From Treponema sp. (GTDB lineage: Bacteria > Spirochaetota > Spirochaetia > Treponematales > Treponemataceae), in contig JAEESZ010000001.1 of NCBI GenBank assembly GCA_016286535.1, forward strand, positions 62,001 to 126,000: 64,000 nt of DNA. Direction: 5' to 3'. Both the position numbers and the translations under genes were made by a program. The notes beneath the pieces are model-generated. The model was not told the DNA's origin. It did not search any database and worked only from the letters and a program-made list of their open reading frames with translations. How positions within the stretch are numbered: the stretch's first letter is position 1; the number at the start of each line of letters is the position of its first letter. This document shows positions 17,930-27,800 of the stretch, piece by piece.

Positions 17930-18796
17930 ATGAAGAAATTATTTACCTTTTTATTTTTAACAACTTTTACCCTCTCTATTTTTGCACAAAGACCTATAGT
18001 ACAGGATATTACAGCCTTCAGCGGAAAGGGAAAAACCATTAACATAAACTGGACTCTGCCAGAAAATCCTGATGCAGAAATTACAGAACTCCTTATTTAC
18101 AGAAGCACAGAACAAATTTCTTCTTACAGTGATATAGAAAAACTTGAACCCCTTGCAAGACTTGAAGGCTGGTACACAAATTACCAGGACAAGGTGGATG
18201 ATTTTAAAGATTATTTTTATGCAGTAATTGCCGTAACAAATGCTCCTTACAAACTTGTAATTATCAACGTAAACTCTACAGTAAATGGGGCTCATATTAA
18301 TCCTAAAAAGATTATCAATAAAAAGGCAGAAAAAACTCAGGAAGAAAGAGTTTATGAAAACGGAAAATTAAGGGAAACACCACTTCCTTTTGTAAGTTTT
18401 GTTGAAGGCTTAAACCAGGAAGGTTCAATTTCGGAAGAAACAACCGAAGCCGCAAAAACCCTTTCCTTTACAAAAGCAGATAAAGATGATTTATTAAGAC
18501 CCTTTATTTTTGAGGAAGATTTAGTTTCTCCGGATGGCGGCGATGACTACCTGCTTTTTGAAATCTTAAAAAATAATTTTGCTCCCAAAAATTATGAAGG
18601 CGCCATTGAACAGCTTTTAAAACTTCTTGGAACAAATATTAATGAAAACACAAGAAACCGTGCATATTTTTATATTGGCGAAAGCTATTACTTCCTTGAA
18701 AATTACAACGAAGCCATTATGAACTTTATTCGTGTAGAGAACGTCTTTCCTATTCAGGCAAAAAGATGGATTGATTCTTCTTTAGACCAGCTCTAA
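17930..18796 (+). CDS. Secreted protein with fibronectin-III-like and TPR-like regions
   Basis: A signal peptide (MKKLFTFLFLTTFTLSIFAQ) predicts export. Residues about 25-115 resemble a fibronectin type III module (GKTININWTLPENPDAEITELLIYRS, then DYFYAVIAVTN). The C-terminus has a tetratricopeptide-like pair (YEGAIEQLLKLLG, then RAYFYIGESYYFLENYNEAIMNF). No enzyme motif is visible. It diverges from prfB and converges on the large TPR gene at 18813. A scaffold or surface-interaction role is inference only. Confidence 0.6.
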   Translation: MKKLFTFLFLTTFTLSIFAQRPIVQDITAFSGKGKTININWTLPENPDAEITELLIYRSTEQISSYSDIEKLEPLARLEGWYTNYQDKVDDFKDYFYAVIAVTNAPYKLVIINVNSTVNGAHINPKKIINKKAEKTQEERVYENGKLRETPLPFVSFVEGLNQEGSISEETTEAAKTLSFTKADKDDLLRPFIFEEDLVSPDGGDDYLLFEILKNNFAPKNYEGAIEQLLKLLGTNINENTRNRAYFYIGESYYFLENYNEAIMNFIRVENVFPIQAKRWIDSSLDQL

Positions 18797-18802
18797 GAGC
18801 TG
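18788..18802. terminator. Short hairpin between convergent genes
   Basis: CAGCTC-TAA-GAGCTG is a perfect six-bp inverted repeat whose loop is the stop codon of the upstream gene. It lies between two convergent genes only 16 bp apart. No T-run follows on either strand, so it is not a standard intrinsic terminator. Confidence 0.3.
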
Positions 18803-18812
18803 ATCCGTCAGA

Positions 18813-20894
18813 TTAATAGATATTTCTAAGTAAATCTAAAATAGCAGGTTTTTCTACACCCTTTTTAATTTCATTTACAAGGTCTTCGCCGCTAACGGTG
18901 TTGTTTACAAGGGTATTTCCGTTTTCGTCAGAGTTTGGAACTGTATCCATACCGCTTTCTTTTTCTTCCGGCATGGAAACAAGAATAATTTCGTCTCCGG
19001 TATTTACCCTGTTATAAAAACCGTGAGAAGTAATTTCTGCTTCTGAAACTTCTTCTCCGCATTCAGTAACTACTAAGCTGCCTACAACATCATCATCCTT
19101 GTAAAAAAGACCCGTTCCGGAATCTGCAGTTTTTACCCTGCCCTTCTTTACAATTTTAAACTCAGCACCCTTAATTATGTTTTCTGATTTTCCAAGATCT
19201 ATTAAAACGGTTTTTCCGTTTATGTTAAGGATTTTTCCCCTTACAGTAAGTTTTTCAAGTACAGAATTTCTGAATCTTCTTAAGACTGTAGAAAAACTGT
19301 TGTTTCCGGTTGAATAGTAAGAGTTTGTAAAGGTCTGAGTTCCGGTTCTTCCTGAATACATTGTTGCCTTTAAGTTGTAATCTTCGTCGCCTTCGCTTAA
19401 AGAAACAAGGATAAAGTAATCGAAATTATTCTGTCTTGCGTTGCGGAAGGCTTCGCCAAAAGAAGTAACAGGGGTTACCTGAGTTTTTACAGAAGTGATT
19501 GCAACTCCCGAAAAAATATCTGCACAGGCAAGAGCTGTAAGTTTATCTGAAGCTGCATGTTTTAAAGATGCATTACTTTCCATATAGAAAATTGCAATAT
19601 TCCATCTTGTTTTATCAAGATAAAATGGATCCACCTTCCACTTTTTAGCCAGCGTATTGGTAAGTAAAGATTCATAGGCTTCAATTGTATCTTCCAGAGA
19701 AGTTTCCAGCGGAGTCTTAGAATGATTTTTTATAAAGTTCAGCTGCTCAAGATAAAGCTCATTCATGCCGTTCAGCTGCAGGGCCTTTGCATAATTTCTT
19801 CTGGCAGGAATGTTCATAGGATCCAGCATCAGAGCTCTCTGATACTCGTAAGAAGCTCCGGATTTATCGTAATGAGTTTCATAATAAAGGGCATTCTGAT
19901 AATGATAATCAGCCCAGAGAGAACGGCGCGGATCTTCCAGAGAAAATTCTTCCCTTATTGTAAGCTCCATCTGAGTTCTCATTATTTCATCCTGAGGATT
20001 AATATTTAAACCTGTAGACCAGGTATTAATGGCATCTGTCTTATCACCCTTTTTATACTGGGCAATTCCCTTCAAATACCAGGCTGAAGAATTATTTCTG
20101 TCGCGGTTAATTAAAAAGTCGCAGAGGTTGATTACTTCATCACTTCTGTCCTGAAAGTAAAGAATTGTAGAAAGAATCTGATAAGCTTTATTTAAATTGC
20201 CGTTAAGTTCAACAGCAATTCTTGCCTGTTTTTCTGCAGTTTTATAATCTCCCCTCATAAGGTAAATTACACTTGAAAGATAGTGAACTTCGCTGTCTCC
20301 CGAATAATACTGCAGGGCCTGTCTTAAATATTTTTCGGCCTGGGCATAGCGGTCGGTTTCTGCACACAAAAGGGCAAGAGAAAGCAGGGCCTTACGGTTT
20401 GTATTCTGTCTTTTTAATGCTTCAACATACTGGGCTTCTGCACCTGAAAATTTTCCGTCATAAAGTTCTATTTCTGCAAGACCAAAATGAGAATCTATAT
20501 CGTTAGGATATTTTACAAGAACATCATTAAAGATTTTTTTAGCTTCTTCGGTTCGTCCTAAGGCAAGCAGAATCATTCCCTTAAGGTTTTGAACCCGGCT
20601 GTTATTTTTTTCAAGTTTTTCTGCGTTTTCAAGGTAAGTAAGGGCAAGGTCATACTCTCCAAGTCTGTAAGAACAGTCAGAAAGTCTGTACCAGGCATCA
20701 AAATAAGAAGGATTAATTTCTACTACTTCTATATAATTCTGGGCAGCGGCATAATAATTTTCATCATTCTGAAGTTTTACGCCTTCATTAAAAAGCTCTA
20801 CTGCAGATTTTTGTGCAGCAAAAGCAGAAAAGAAAATGCCTGCAAGCAAGAGAAAAGAAAAGAGTTTTTTATTCAGTCTTATCCTGTTTACCAT
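18813..20894 (-). CDS. Exported TPR-repeat protein with FlgT-C-like domain
   Basis: A signal peptide (SFLLLAGIFFSAFAAQK) is followed by about ten tetratricopeptide repeats over residues 28-390 (AVELFNEGVKLQNDENYYAAA, FDAWYRLSDCSYRLGEYDLAL). A middle domain has WNIAIFYMESNASLKHAASDKL. The C-terminal part (GKILNINGKTVLIDLGKSENI then GAEFKIVKKG) resembles the small beta domain of FlgT-like proteins. A flagellar link is only suggestive. The start overlaps the upstream CorC-like gene by 26 bp. An envelope scaffold is the most likely role. Confidence 0.65.
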   Translation of the reverse strand: MVNRIRLNKKLFSFLLLAGIFFSAFAAQKSAVELFNEGVKLQNDENYYAAAQNYIEVVEINPSYFDAWYRLSDCSYRLGEYDLALTYLENAEKLEKNNSRVQNLKGMILLALGRTEEAKKIFNDVLVKYPNDIDSHFGLAEIELYDGKFSGAEAQYVEALKRQNTNRKALLSLALLCAETDRYAQAEKYLRQALQYYSGDSEVHYLSSVIYLMRGDYKTAEKQARIAVELNGNLNKAYQILSTILYFQDRSDEVINLCDFLINRDRNNSSAWYLKGIAQYKKGDKTDAINTWSTGLNINPQDEIMRTQMELTIREEFSLEDPRRSLWADYHYQNALYYETHYDKSGASYEYQRALMLDPMNIPARRNYAKALQLNGMNELYLEQLNFIKNHSKTPLETSLEDTIEAYESLLTNTLAKKWKVDPFYLDKTRWNIAIFYMESNASLKHAASDKLTALACADIFSGVAITSVKTQVTPVTSFGEAFRNARQNNFDYFILVSLSEGDEDYNLKATMYSGRTGTQTFTNSYYSTGNNSFSTVLRRFRNSVLEKLTVRGKILNINGKTVLIDLGKSENIIKGAEFKIVKKGRVKTADSGTGLFYKDDDVVGSLVVTECGEEVSEAEITSHGFYNRVNTGDEIILVSMPEEKESGMDTVPNSDENGNTLVNNTVSGEDLVNEIKKGVEKPAILDLLRNIY

Positions 20895-21657
20895 TTTTAA
20901 TTACCTTTACCTGATTAATTCTATGACCTTCCATATCCTGAACAATAAAATCATATTCATTCCATGAGGCCTTTTCGTATTTTACCGGAACTTTACCAAA
21001 CAAATCGAAAACAAAGCCGCCAAGAGAATCAAAATCTTCATTTGGAAATTCTGAATCCAGAGCTTCATTTAAATCATCAAGATTTACCCTGGCATCACAA
21101 ATCCAGACATTTTCATTTATAGAAAGAATATCTTCCTGTTCCTTATCAAATTCATCCTGAATATCGCCTACAATCTCTTCAATAATATCTTCCATGCAGA
21201 CAATACCAGAAACTCCGCCATATTCATCTATGGCAATTGCAATATGCAGGTGTCTTCTTTTAAACTCTCTGAGCAGGGAGTCAATTCTCTTTGTTTCAGG
21301 AACAAAAAATGCCTTTCTAACAATTTTCTGAATATCAATTTCTTCTTTTGCGGCAAGAAGCTTAATGATGTCTTTTACATAAAGAACTCCAATTACGTTA
21401 TCAATGGAGTCTGTGTAAACAGGAAAACGGGAATGTCCGCTTTCTACAATTTTTGAAAAAAGTTCGTCAGTTGCAACATTCGAAGGAATAAAATCAACAT
21501 CAATGCGGGGAACCATTACTTCCTTAACAGAAGTTTCAGATAAATCTTCAACCCCCTGAATCATATCCTGCTTTTCTTCGGCAAGAATTTGTTTTTGATG
21601 TTCACTAAGACTTTCTGTATTATGATTTTCTTTTTTCTTTTTTCCAAATAAACTCAT
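20869..21657 (-). CDS. CBS-pair CorC/HlyC-family protein
   Basis: Two CBS motifs span about residues 45-170 (VKEVMVPRIDVDFIPSN, GHSRFPVYTDSIDNVIGVLYVKD, IAIDEYGGVSGIVCMEDIIEEI). A CorC_HlyC transporter-associated domain follows (DVNLDDLNEAL-like segment and DSLGGFVFDLFGKVPV). There is no DUF21 membrane domain, so it is cytoplasmic like E. coli CorC/YbeX. Related proteins affect Mg/Co homeostasis and ribosome biogenesis. CorC/YbeX commonly adjoins ybeY and phoH, as here. Its ATG overlaps the ybeY stop (ATGA). Confidence 0.88.
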   Translation of the reverse strand: MSLFGKKKKENHNTESLSEHQKQILAEEKQDMIQGVEDLSETSVKEVMVPRIDVDFIPSNVATDELFSKIVESGHSRFPVYTDSIDNVIGVLYVKDIIKLLAAKEEIDIQKIVRKAFFVPETKRIDSLLREFKRRHLHIAIAIDEYGGVSGIVCMEDIIEEIVGDIQDEFDKEQEDILSINENVWICDARVNLDDLNEALDSEFPNEDFDSLGGFVFDLFGKVPVKYEKASWNEYDFIVQDMEGHRINQVKVIKNGKQDKTE

Positions 21658-22133
21658 TTTATTATTATCTCATCCTTTAATTTTATAAGCAAATCTTCCT
21701 GAATTTTTAGCATTTCGCATTCAGGGGCTTTTCCTTTTTCTATATGCTCTTCTCCATGGTCATAACCATTAAGATGCAAAAGTCCATGCACTAAAAGTCT
21801 TTTTAATTCTGCGTTCTGGTCTACTTCAAAATAAGAAGCATTTACCGGCAGCATATCAAGACTTATAACAATATCGCCTGCGCAAAGCCATTTACCTTCT
21901 TCGTCCTCGTACTCTTCTCCGTTCTCAAAAGAAAGAACATCTGTAGGAGCATCAATGTTACGAAAGTTATTGTTTAACTGCTGAATATAAGGGTCATCAC
22001 AAAAAAGAATGGAGATTTCTTCCCTGTCAAAGTCTGGTAAGAGAGACAGGGCCTTGTGCATAAAGGCTTCAACATTATTAAACCATTCAGGCTCGCTTAA
22101 ATTTTCTAAAATACTTACATATATTCTGTTCAT
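21654..22133 (-). CDS. ybeY: Endoribonuclease YbeY
   Basis: Metal-dependent RNase for 16S rRNA 3' maturation and ribosome quality control. The zinc motif HGLLHLNGYDH is intact, with further acidic/His residues in GEEH. The central LNNNFRNIDAPTDVLSFE motif is typical. Length (159 aa) is normal. AAAGG lies before the ATG. It overlaps both the PgpH-type gene and the CorC-like gene by four bases, giving the run phoH-pgpH-ybeY-corC seen in many bacteria. Confidence 0.95.
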   Translation of the reverse strand: MNRIYVSILENLSEPEWFNNVEAFMHKALSLLPDFDREEISILFCDDPYIQQLNNNFRNIDAPTDVLSFENGEEYEDEEGKWLCAGDIVISLDMLPVNASYFEVDQNAELKRLLVHGLLHLNGYDHGEEHIEKGKAPECEMLKIQEDLLIKLKDEIIIK

Positions 22134-23905
22134 TTTTTTACCTTTGGAGCAGGAGCTTCTGTTTTAACTTTTGGAGCAGGAGCTTCTGTTTTAACTTTTG
22201 GAGCAGGAGCTTCTGGTTTAACCGGAGCTTCGGCTTTGTTTTCTTCGCTGTCAGGGTCCTGCTGATTCTGATACTTAATTCTGTTGTGATACTGACCGGT
22301 CAGAATGTGTACAAAAGATTCCTTTATTTTTGAAAGATCGCGGAAAGTTAAATCACAGTTATCCAGCTGCTTATGTTCAACTTTGGCATTAATCAAAGTA
22401 GAAATAAACTTTTCAAGACGTGGGGCGGTAGGATTTTCCAGAGTACGGCAGGCAGCCTCAACGGTATCTGCAAGCATTACAATGGCAGACTCTTTTGTGG
22501 AAGGGGGATTTCCCGGATAAGAAAAATCTTCCGGCTGTAAAGTATCATCCTTTACCTTTCCTTCATTATAAAAATAAGTAATTACACTGTTTCCGTGATG
22601 TTCAGAAATAATATCTATAACGGCAAGTGGCAGATGCATCTGTCTTGCCTTTTCAACCCCCTTCTTAACATGACTCTTAATTACAGAAGCAGAAAGTGTC
22701 GGATTTAATTCTATAAGTTTATTTTCTCCGTTTGCCTGATTTTCAACAAAGTATTCGCTCTGGTCAATTTTTCCAATATCGTGGAAGTAGGCACCAACTT
22801 TTGCAAGCAGGGCATTTGCCCCAATTTCGCGGCAGGCATTTTCTGCAAGAAGGGCAACATTCATAGAATGATAGTAGGTTCCGTTTGCCTGAATCTGCAT
22901 CTGTTTAAGGACAGGATTATCGGTATTACTTAAATCCATAAGGCGGAAAACAGAAGCTGTATTTAACATAGCCTCTAAAGGAGTTAAAAGTCCCAGGGTT
23001 AAAACACCGGTCAGGAAGCCGTTGGCAAAAACTCCAAGGAAGAGTTTTAAAAGGCCTGTAAGTTTTTCGTTAAAGACAACCATAAACAAAAGCATAAAGG
23101 CAATATTTATAATTGCAATTAAAAGTCCTGACCAGATTAACTGAAGGCGTTTGTCTGTTTTATGTACAATTGCGGCAGAAGAAAGGCTTGTAGAAAGAAC
23201 ATAAAGGAAGGTTGGAAGCTGCCAGTTAGAAGCAATTAAAACGCCAAGGGCCAGAATAAAAGAGAATAAAACTGCAGAAAGGTTTCCGTACAAAATTGCA
23301 ATAAGCACTACACACAAGGTAGCCGGTATTACAATACAAATTGAATATGATGAACTGAAAAAGGAAAGTTTTAAACAGAAAGCAGTAACTGCAAAAACAA
23401 TGGCAAAAAGAATTACCTGCAGTAAAGGTTCCTTTAAGCGGATTTTTCTGTGAAAGTTAATTGTTGAATACAAAAGAAACCAGAAGATTGCAAGAATGAT
23501 AATGGCAAGTTCACCGTTTGCAAAAGCCCTGTAGTCTATGTACTTTGGTGAAGAAGACATTTTCTTTAATTTTGCATAATCTTCATCTGTAATAGGGAAA
23601 CCGTTTTTTATGATTTTCTCCCCTTTTTGAATCATAATAGGATCACTGGAATCAGGTAAAATTGTCCTGTCAGCAATAATTGTTCTGTCAGAAATCTGTC
23701 CAATTTCATAATTATCAATATCAAAGCCAGCAACGGTTTCTACTGTTGTTACCTTTGCAAAATAAAGGGCAGAAACTACAAGCAGTCCAAAAAATAAGAG
23801 AATTAAGAAAGGATAGTATTTTTTAATGTATGCTGCCATTGCAGAAAAAAAAGGATTTTTAGCCTTTTCTTTTTTTTCATTCATCATTTTGTTTTTCTTC
23901 GTCAT
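22130..23905 (-). CDS. pgpH: 7TM-HD phosphodiesterase of the PgpH family (likely c-di-AMP hydrolase)
   Basis: PgpH proteins break down cyclic di-AMP. Residues 31-50 form a first helix, 51-128 a small external domain, about 130-320 a helical membrane block, and about 340-545 the HD domain (YYHSMNVALLAENACREIG, AYFHDIGKI, ISEHHGNSVITYFY). The external domain is much shorter than the roughly 250-residue 7TMR-HDED domain of Listeria/Bacillus PgpH. The C-terminus is a Pro/Lys/Glu tail with three nine-residue repeats. The first ATG overlaps phoH by 29 bp; ATGs at 23887/23884 overlapping the phoH stop are alternatives. No diadenylate cyclase is in the window. Confidence 0.88.
   Translation of the reverse strand: MTKKNKMMNEKKEKAKNPFFSAMAAYIKKYYPFLILLFFGLLVVSALYFAKVTTVETVAGFDIDNYEIGQISDRTIIADRTILPDSSDPIMIQKGEKIIKNGFPITDEDYAKLKKMSSSPKYIDYRAFANGELAIIILAIFWFLLYSTINFHRKIRLKEPLLQVILFAIVFAVTAFCLKLSFFSSSYSICIVIPATLCVVLIAILYGNLSAVLFSFILALGVLIASNWQLPTFLYVLSTSLSSAAIVHKTDKRLQLIWSGLLIAIINIAFMLLFMVVFNEKLTGLLKLFLGVFANGFLTGVLTLGLLTPLEAMLNTASVFRLMDLSNTDNPVLKQMQIQANGTYYHSMNVALLAENACREIGANALLAKVGAYFHDIGKIDQSEYFVENQANGENKLIELNPTLSASVIKSHVKKGVEKARQMHLPLAVIDIISEHHGNSVITYFYNEGKVKDDTLQPEDFSYPGNPPSTKESAIVMLADTVEAACRTLENPTAPRLEKFISTLINAKVEHKQLDNCDLTFRDLSKIKESFVHILTGQYHNRIKYQNQQDPDSEENKAEAPVKPEAPAPKVKTEAPAPKVKTEAPAPKVKK
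22141..22221 (-). repeat. 27-bp in-frame tandem repeat in the PgpH-type tail
   Basis: Three near-identical 27-bp units, with one or two base differences, encode EAPAPKVKT-like nonapeptides at the extreme C-terminus. Unit length is a multiple of three, so copy-number change would keep frame. The tail follows the HD domain and is predicted cytoplasmic. Confidence 0.9.
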
Positions 23906-24827
23906 ATTCGTATGCCTTTACAATCTTTTTTACAAGATGATTTCTGACAACATCGTCTGCCGTCAGTTCCATAAATCCAATATCTTCAATTGAAGATAAA
24001 ACTTCTATTGAATGTACCAGACCCGAATTTACTTTTTTAGGAAGATCTATCTGGGTTGGATCTCCTGTTATAAACACCTTAGAATTATCACCCATGCGGG
24101 TTAAAAACATTTTTAACTGAGCATAGCTGGTATTCTGGGCTTCATCCAGAATTATAACAGAATTATTAAGGGTTCGTCCCCTCATGTAAGCAAGGGGAGC
24201 AACTTCTATAATGCCTGCTTCAAAAAGTCTCTTTACGGTTTCCATTGGAAGCAGAGTTTCCATAGCATCCCTTAAAGGGCGCAGATATGGATCTATTTTC
24301 TGTTCCAGATCGCCGGGAAGATAGCCAAGTGATTCTCCTGCCTCAACAACAGGACGGCTTATAATCATCTTATTTTTTTTGTGGGTAAGAATTAAGCGGA
24401 GGCCTTCTGCAACTGCAAGGAAAGTTTTTCCGGAACCTGCAGAGCCTGTACAAAATACCATGTCTTTAGTCTGCAGTAAGTGTATATAATCTGCCTGATT
24501 TTGACTTCTGGCATAAACCTTGCGCAGGGCTCCGGGAACCTGAATGCAGATTTCGTCCATATTTGCATGATAATTTGTATTTAAAACTGAACGAACAATA
24601 TCTTCGGCGTCTTTTTCGCCCGAATTAACCTCATCAACAATGCGGTCAACAATAAACTGAAATTCCTGACAAAGTTCTCTTCTGTCATCCATTATGGAAA
24701 GTTCGTTTCCTCTGGTAAAAACCGGAATACCTAAATGTTCTTCGATGAGTTTTAAGTTTTTATCATTTGTTCCGCATACACAGGAAAGCACATCATTATC
24801 TGGAACAACAATTGTATACTCGTTCAA
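23877..24827 (-). CDS. phoH: PhoH-family ATPase
   Basis: Cytoplasmic P-loop NTPase of the PhoH/YbeZ type, linked to RNA metabolism with YbeY. Walker A is GSAGSGKTFLA and Walker B is NSVIILDEAQNTSYAQ. RPVVEAGESLGYLPGDLEQK and ITGDPTQIDLP are family hallmarks. The N-terminal 100 residues include a small KH-like region (LKLIEEHLGIPVFTRGNEL). The start is TTG, with AAGGGG about five bases before it; no ATG fits. A consensus-like promoter lies directly upstream, so this is probably the first gene of phoH-pgpH-ybeY-corC-TPR. Confidence 0.95.
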   Translation of the reverse strand: MNEYTIVVPDNDVLSCVCGTNDKNLKLIEEHLGIPVFTRGNELSIMDDRRELCQEFQFIVDRIVDEVNSGEKDAEDIVRSVLNTNYHANMDEICIQVPGALRKVYARSQNQADYIHLLQTKDMVFCTGSAGSGKTFLAVAEGLRLILTHKKNKMIISRPVVEAGESLGYLPGDLEQKIDPYLRPLRDAMETLLPMETVKRLFEAGIIEVAPLAYMRGRTLNNSVIILDEAQNTSYAQLKMFLTRMGDNSKVFITGDPTQIDLPKKVNSGLVHSIEVLSSIEDIGFMELTADDVVRNHLVKKIVKAYEYDEEKQNDE

Positions 24828-24844
24828 TTTTTCCCCTTTTAATA

Positions 24845-24873
24845 ATTATCTTTATTAATTCTAAATATGTCAA
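24845..24873 (-). promoter_or_regulatory. Strong sigma-70-type promoter upstream of phoH
   Basis: On the minus strand TTGACA (24868-24873) and GATAAT (24845-24850) are separated by 17 bp. The gap between the LptD-like gene and phoH is 61 bp and holds this complete promoter. The -35 is a perfect match and the -10 differs at one position. It would start the phoH operon. Confidence 0.7.
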
Positions 24874-24888
24874 TTTAGTTTTATCATT

Positions 24889-27800
24889 TTAACTGTCTGA
24901 GTTTAACTTCCAGGTAACATTGGCAGAAGTAGAAGATTCCGGCTCCCTGATGATGGTTGTCTTCATACTCTGCATTGGAGTCCAGACAATTCCAATGGAA
25001 ACGTAAGGACTAAAATCATAATAGCGCTGGCTGCCATCTATAACCATTCGAGGTGTAATCTTCATTGTAAAATTAAAGGTCCAGTCGTGAAGTTCATGGG
25101 TCATAGTCAGATTCATGGATTTTAATTTAAAGCCTGAAGCCTGTCTTAAAGCCTCGTTTCCAAAGGCAAAGGAATTTAACAAATCTTTAAAGATGTTTTC
25201 TTCACCGGGAATAAGGCCTTCGTGACCAAGCATTTTCTGGAAGTATCTGTATAAAACAGAGTTTCTTGAAGTTGAACTGAAGGTCAAATAGAAGAAATCT
25301 GTAATTTTGAAGGTAAGGCCTGGAGTAAAGACAAAGTAAGAGTTTGTTGGAATAACTAAATCTGCGGTAAGGCTTGTTGTTAAAGTTGGTGTAAAGGTGA
25401 TTCTGTTAAACCAGGTATAAAAAGTCTTACTTGAAGGTGTATATGAAAGATTTAAAGAATATGGTCTGAAGCGAAGATCACTGTTATATTCCCAGCCTGA
25501 ATCTTCTCCCTTAAAATCAGCTCCCTTACTGTAAGAATAAACAAAAGAAGAAGAAAAATTATACCAGCTGAAGGCAAATTTTAAAGAATCTGAATACTGA
25601 TTTTCTATATTGTAAGTATAACTCTGCGAAAGACTTAAAGTAGAATTAAAGATTTTTTTAGAAAAAGAAAGGGACTGGGTAAAAGGTGTTTTTGTCCATT
25701 CACTGAAGGCACAGCCCTTGCTGGTTTCTTTTAAACCTGTAGATAAAGTAAGGCTTGTATATGGGAAAGTAAAATTAAGCTTTGCAGTATACTGCCTTAA
25801 TAAAGGAGGTAGTATGGAAGTTAAAACAAAGGACTGCTTAAAATTATCTGATTCTTTTACACTTGCAGTTACATTTACACTATTTACGGTAATGCAGGAA
25901 TCATCATCCCAGTCGACAAAAAGATTGTCCCATTCCGGATTATCTGCATCACCTGTAAAAGTACGCTGGTAAAGTTTAATTGTAGATGACCAGCTTATGC
26001 CGGAATCTGCAAACATATCGGTATAGGCAAAAGGCTTAAAACTTAAAGAGTTAGTATTTGAAATTGTCTGAGACTGAGCCTTATAGTCGGCTAATTTTAA
26101 GGTTGCTTTTTCTGTATCTGAATAGCCGTCTGTATTAGGGTGGCCCTGCCATATAGGACTGTAAGACAAGGCATTTGTAAGGCTTAAAAAGTTACCGTAA
26201 TAACTGGCCGCAGAATTAATGGTAAAAGGCATTTTTACGGTATACATTGTTGATTTTATATTTTTCCACTGAAAATCTTCTGCAGTGGTAAGGGAGGCAG
26301 AATCATAAGAAACCTGAGACTTTAAGGTAGATGACAGGTTGTAAGAAAGTTTATAGGTAAAAGGTACAATCTGAGTTACAGTCGGACTGCTTGTTGCAAG
26401 AAGAGGAAGAGTTGGTTCAAAATATGTCTCTTCACTCTGAGTTTCACCTTGACCTTCCGCCAAAGCTGATTCTTCCGCAGTTTTCTGACCTTCCGCCAGA
26501 ACTCCTTCCGCCGGCTCGCCTTCAGCCGCTTCCTTTTTATCTTCCTCAGTCTTTTCTTCAGCTGCCGCCTTTATAAGTTCAGGCTCGTTCAAAGAATATG
26601 GAAGAGAAGCTGTATTTGACTTACTTGTACTTGAAGTCTTTGGATACTGGAAGATAGTTCCACTTAAAGAAAAACTTGCAGAAAGAGGTGTTACGCTTGA
26701 AGGATAGTAAAACTTTCTTAAAGGGGTATTTGCCAGCCAGTAGGAAGATTTTCCGCTTGCCAGAGAAGATGAAGAAAGTCCGCTTGCACTTTTTGAGCTG
26801 ATATCAATCTGAGAAGTAAGGGAAAAAGATGTAGAAGAAAGATATGGCTTTAAAAAGGACGGAATAGTCGGAGAATAAGAAGAAGTCATATTCCAGGCAA
26901 AGGAAGAAACTTCGGTAATGGAAACAGTCTGGCTGGAAGTTGAATCCATAAAGTAACTGATCCAGTCCATAGATTCGCTGCGGTTAGTCAAAAAATCGTA
27001 GGCAAAGAAAGGATCAGAATATATTGGAAGGGAAAGTGTCAGTTTAAAAGGCTTTGACAAAGTCATTGCAAAGTTACCGGCATAGCGGAAAGGCAGCTTA
27101 AGTCCCATAAAATAGGAATAATCATAACTTTTTTCTGCAGTTAAAGGGTCGTAAGAAAGATATGAACTTCCGTAATTAAAGACTGTATTAGAAAAGCCCA
27201 TATAAAAGTCCAGATCCAGGCTGGTAAGATATTTTGTAGATGGAGCAAACTTTGAATCAAAACCTGCAAAAGTTCCAAGTCTTGAGTACCAGTCCACAAA
27301 AAGCTTTGCATAAGTGGAAGTATCTCCGGTATAGTCCTTGTCAAGATTATGAAGGACCAGACCTTCCAGCTTCTGCTCTTTTAAGGAAGAAGGCTTCATA
27401 AAATTGTAAAGGGCAGCCAGAGAATCTGTGGAAGAATCAGATGACGTGGATGAGGTGGTTTCCAGAGGCTTTCTTCCGTAGAGGTAGGTGGTTGTCTGGA
27501 AAGAATACCCTTCCCTTGTACGGTAAGTAAAAACCGGATTAAAAACCAGTTCATCTTTTGGATAATAAAAGGCCGGAAAGTAAAAAACCGGAACAGAACC
27601 TACATACAAAAGGGCATTAAAAAAGGCAAACTCGCCGCCTGGTAAAAGCCAGGTTCTGCTTGCATCAATATGCCAGTGAGGAATTTCTTCGTCACAAAAA
27701 GTAAGGCTCGAATTTTTAAAGGTGATTGTATTTGTCTGATTGTTGGCAAATAAATCTGAAAAAACAATAAGGGTTGAGCCCGAAGGAAGATTAATGGCAT

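Noticed and set aside
22141-22221. CRISPR-like repeats
   Set aside because: The repeats are directly adjacent without spacers, in frame, and encode a Pro/Lys/Glu tail.
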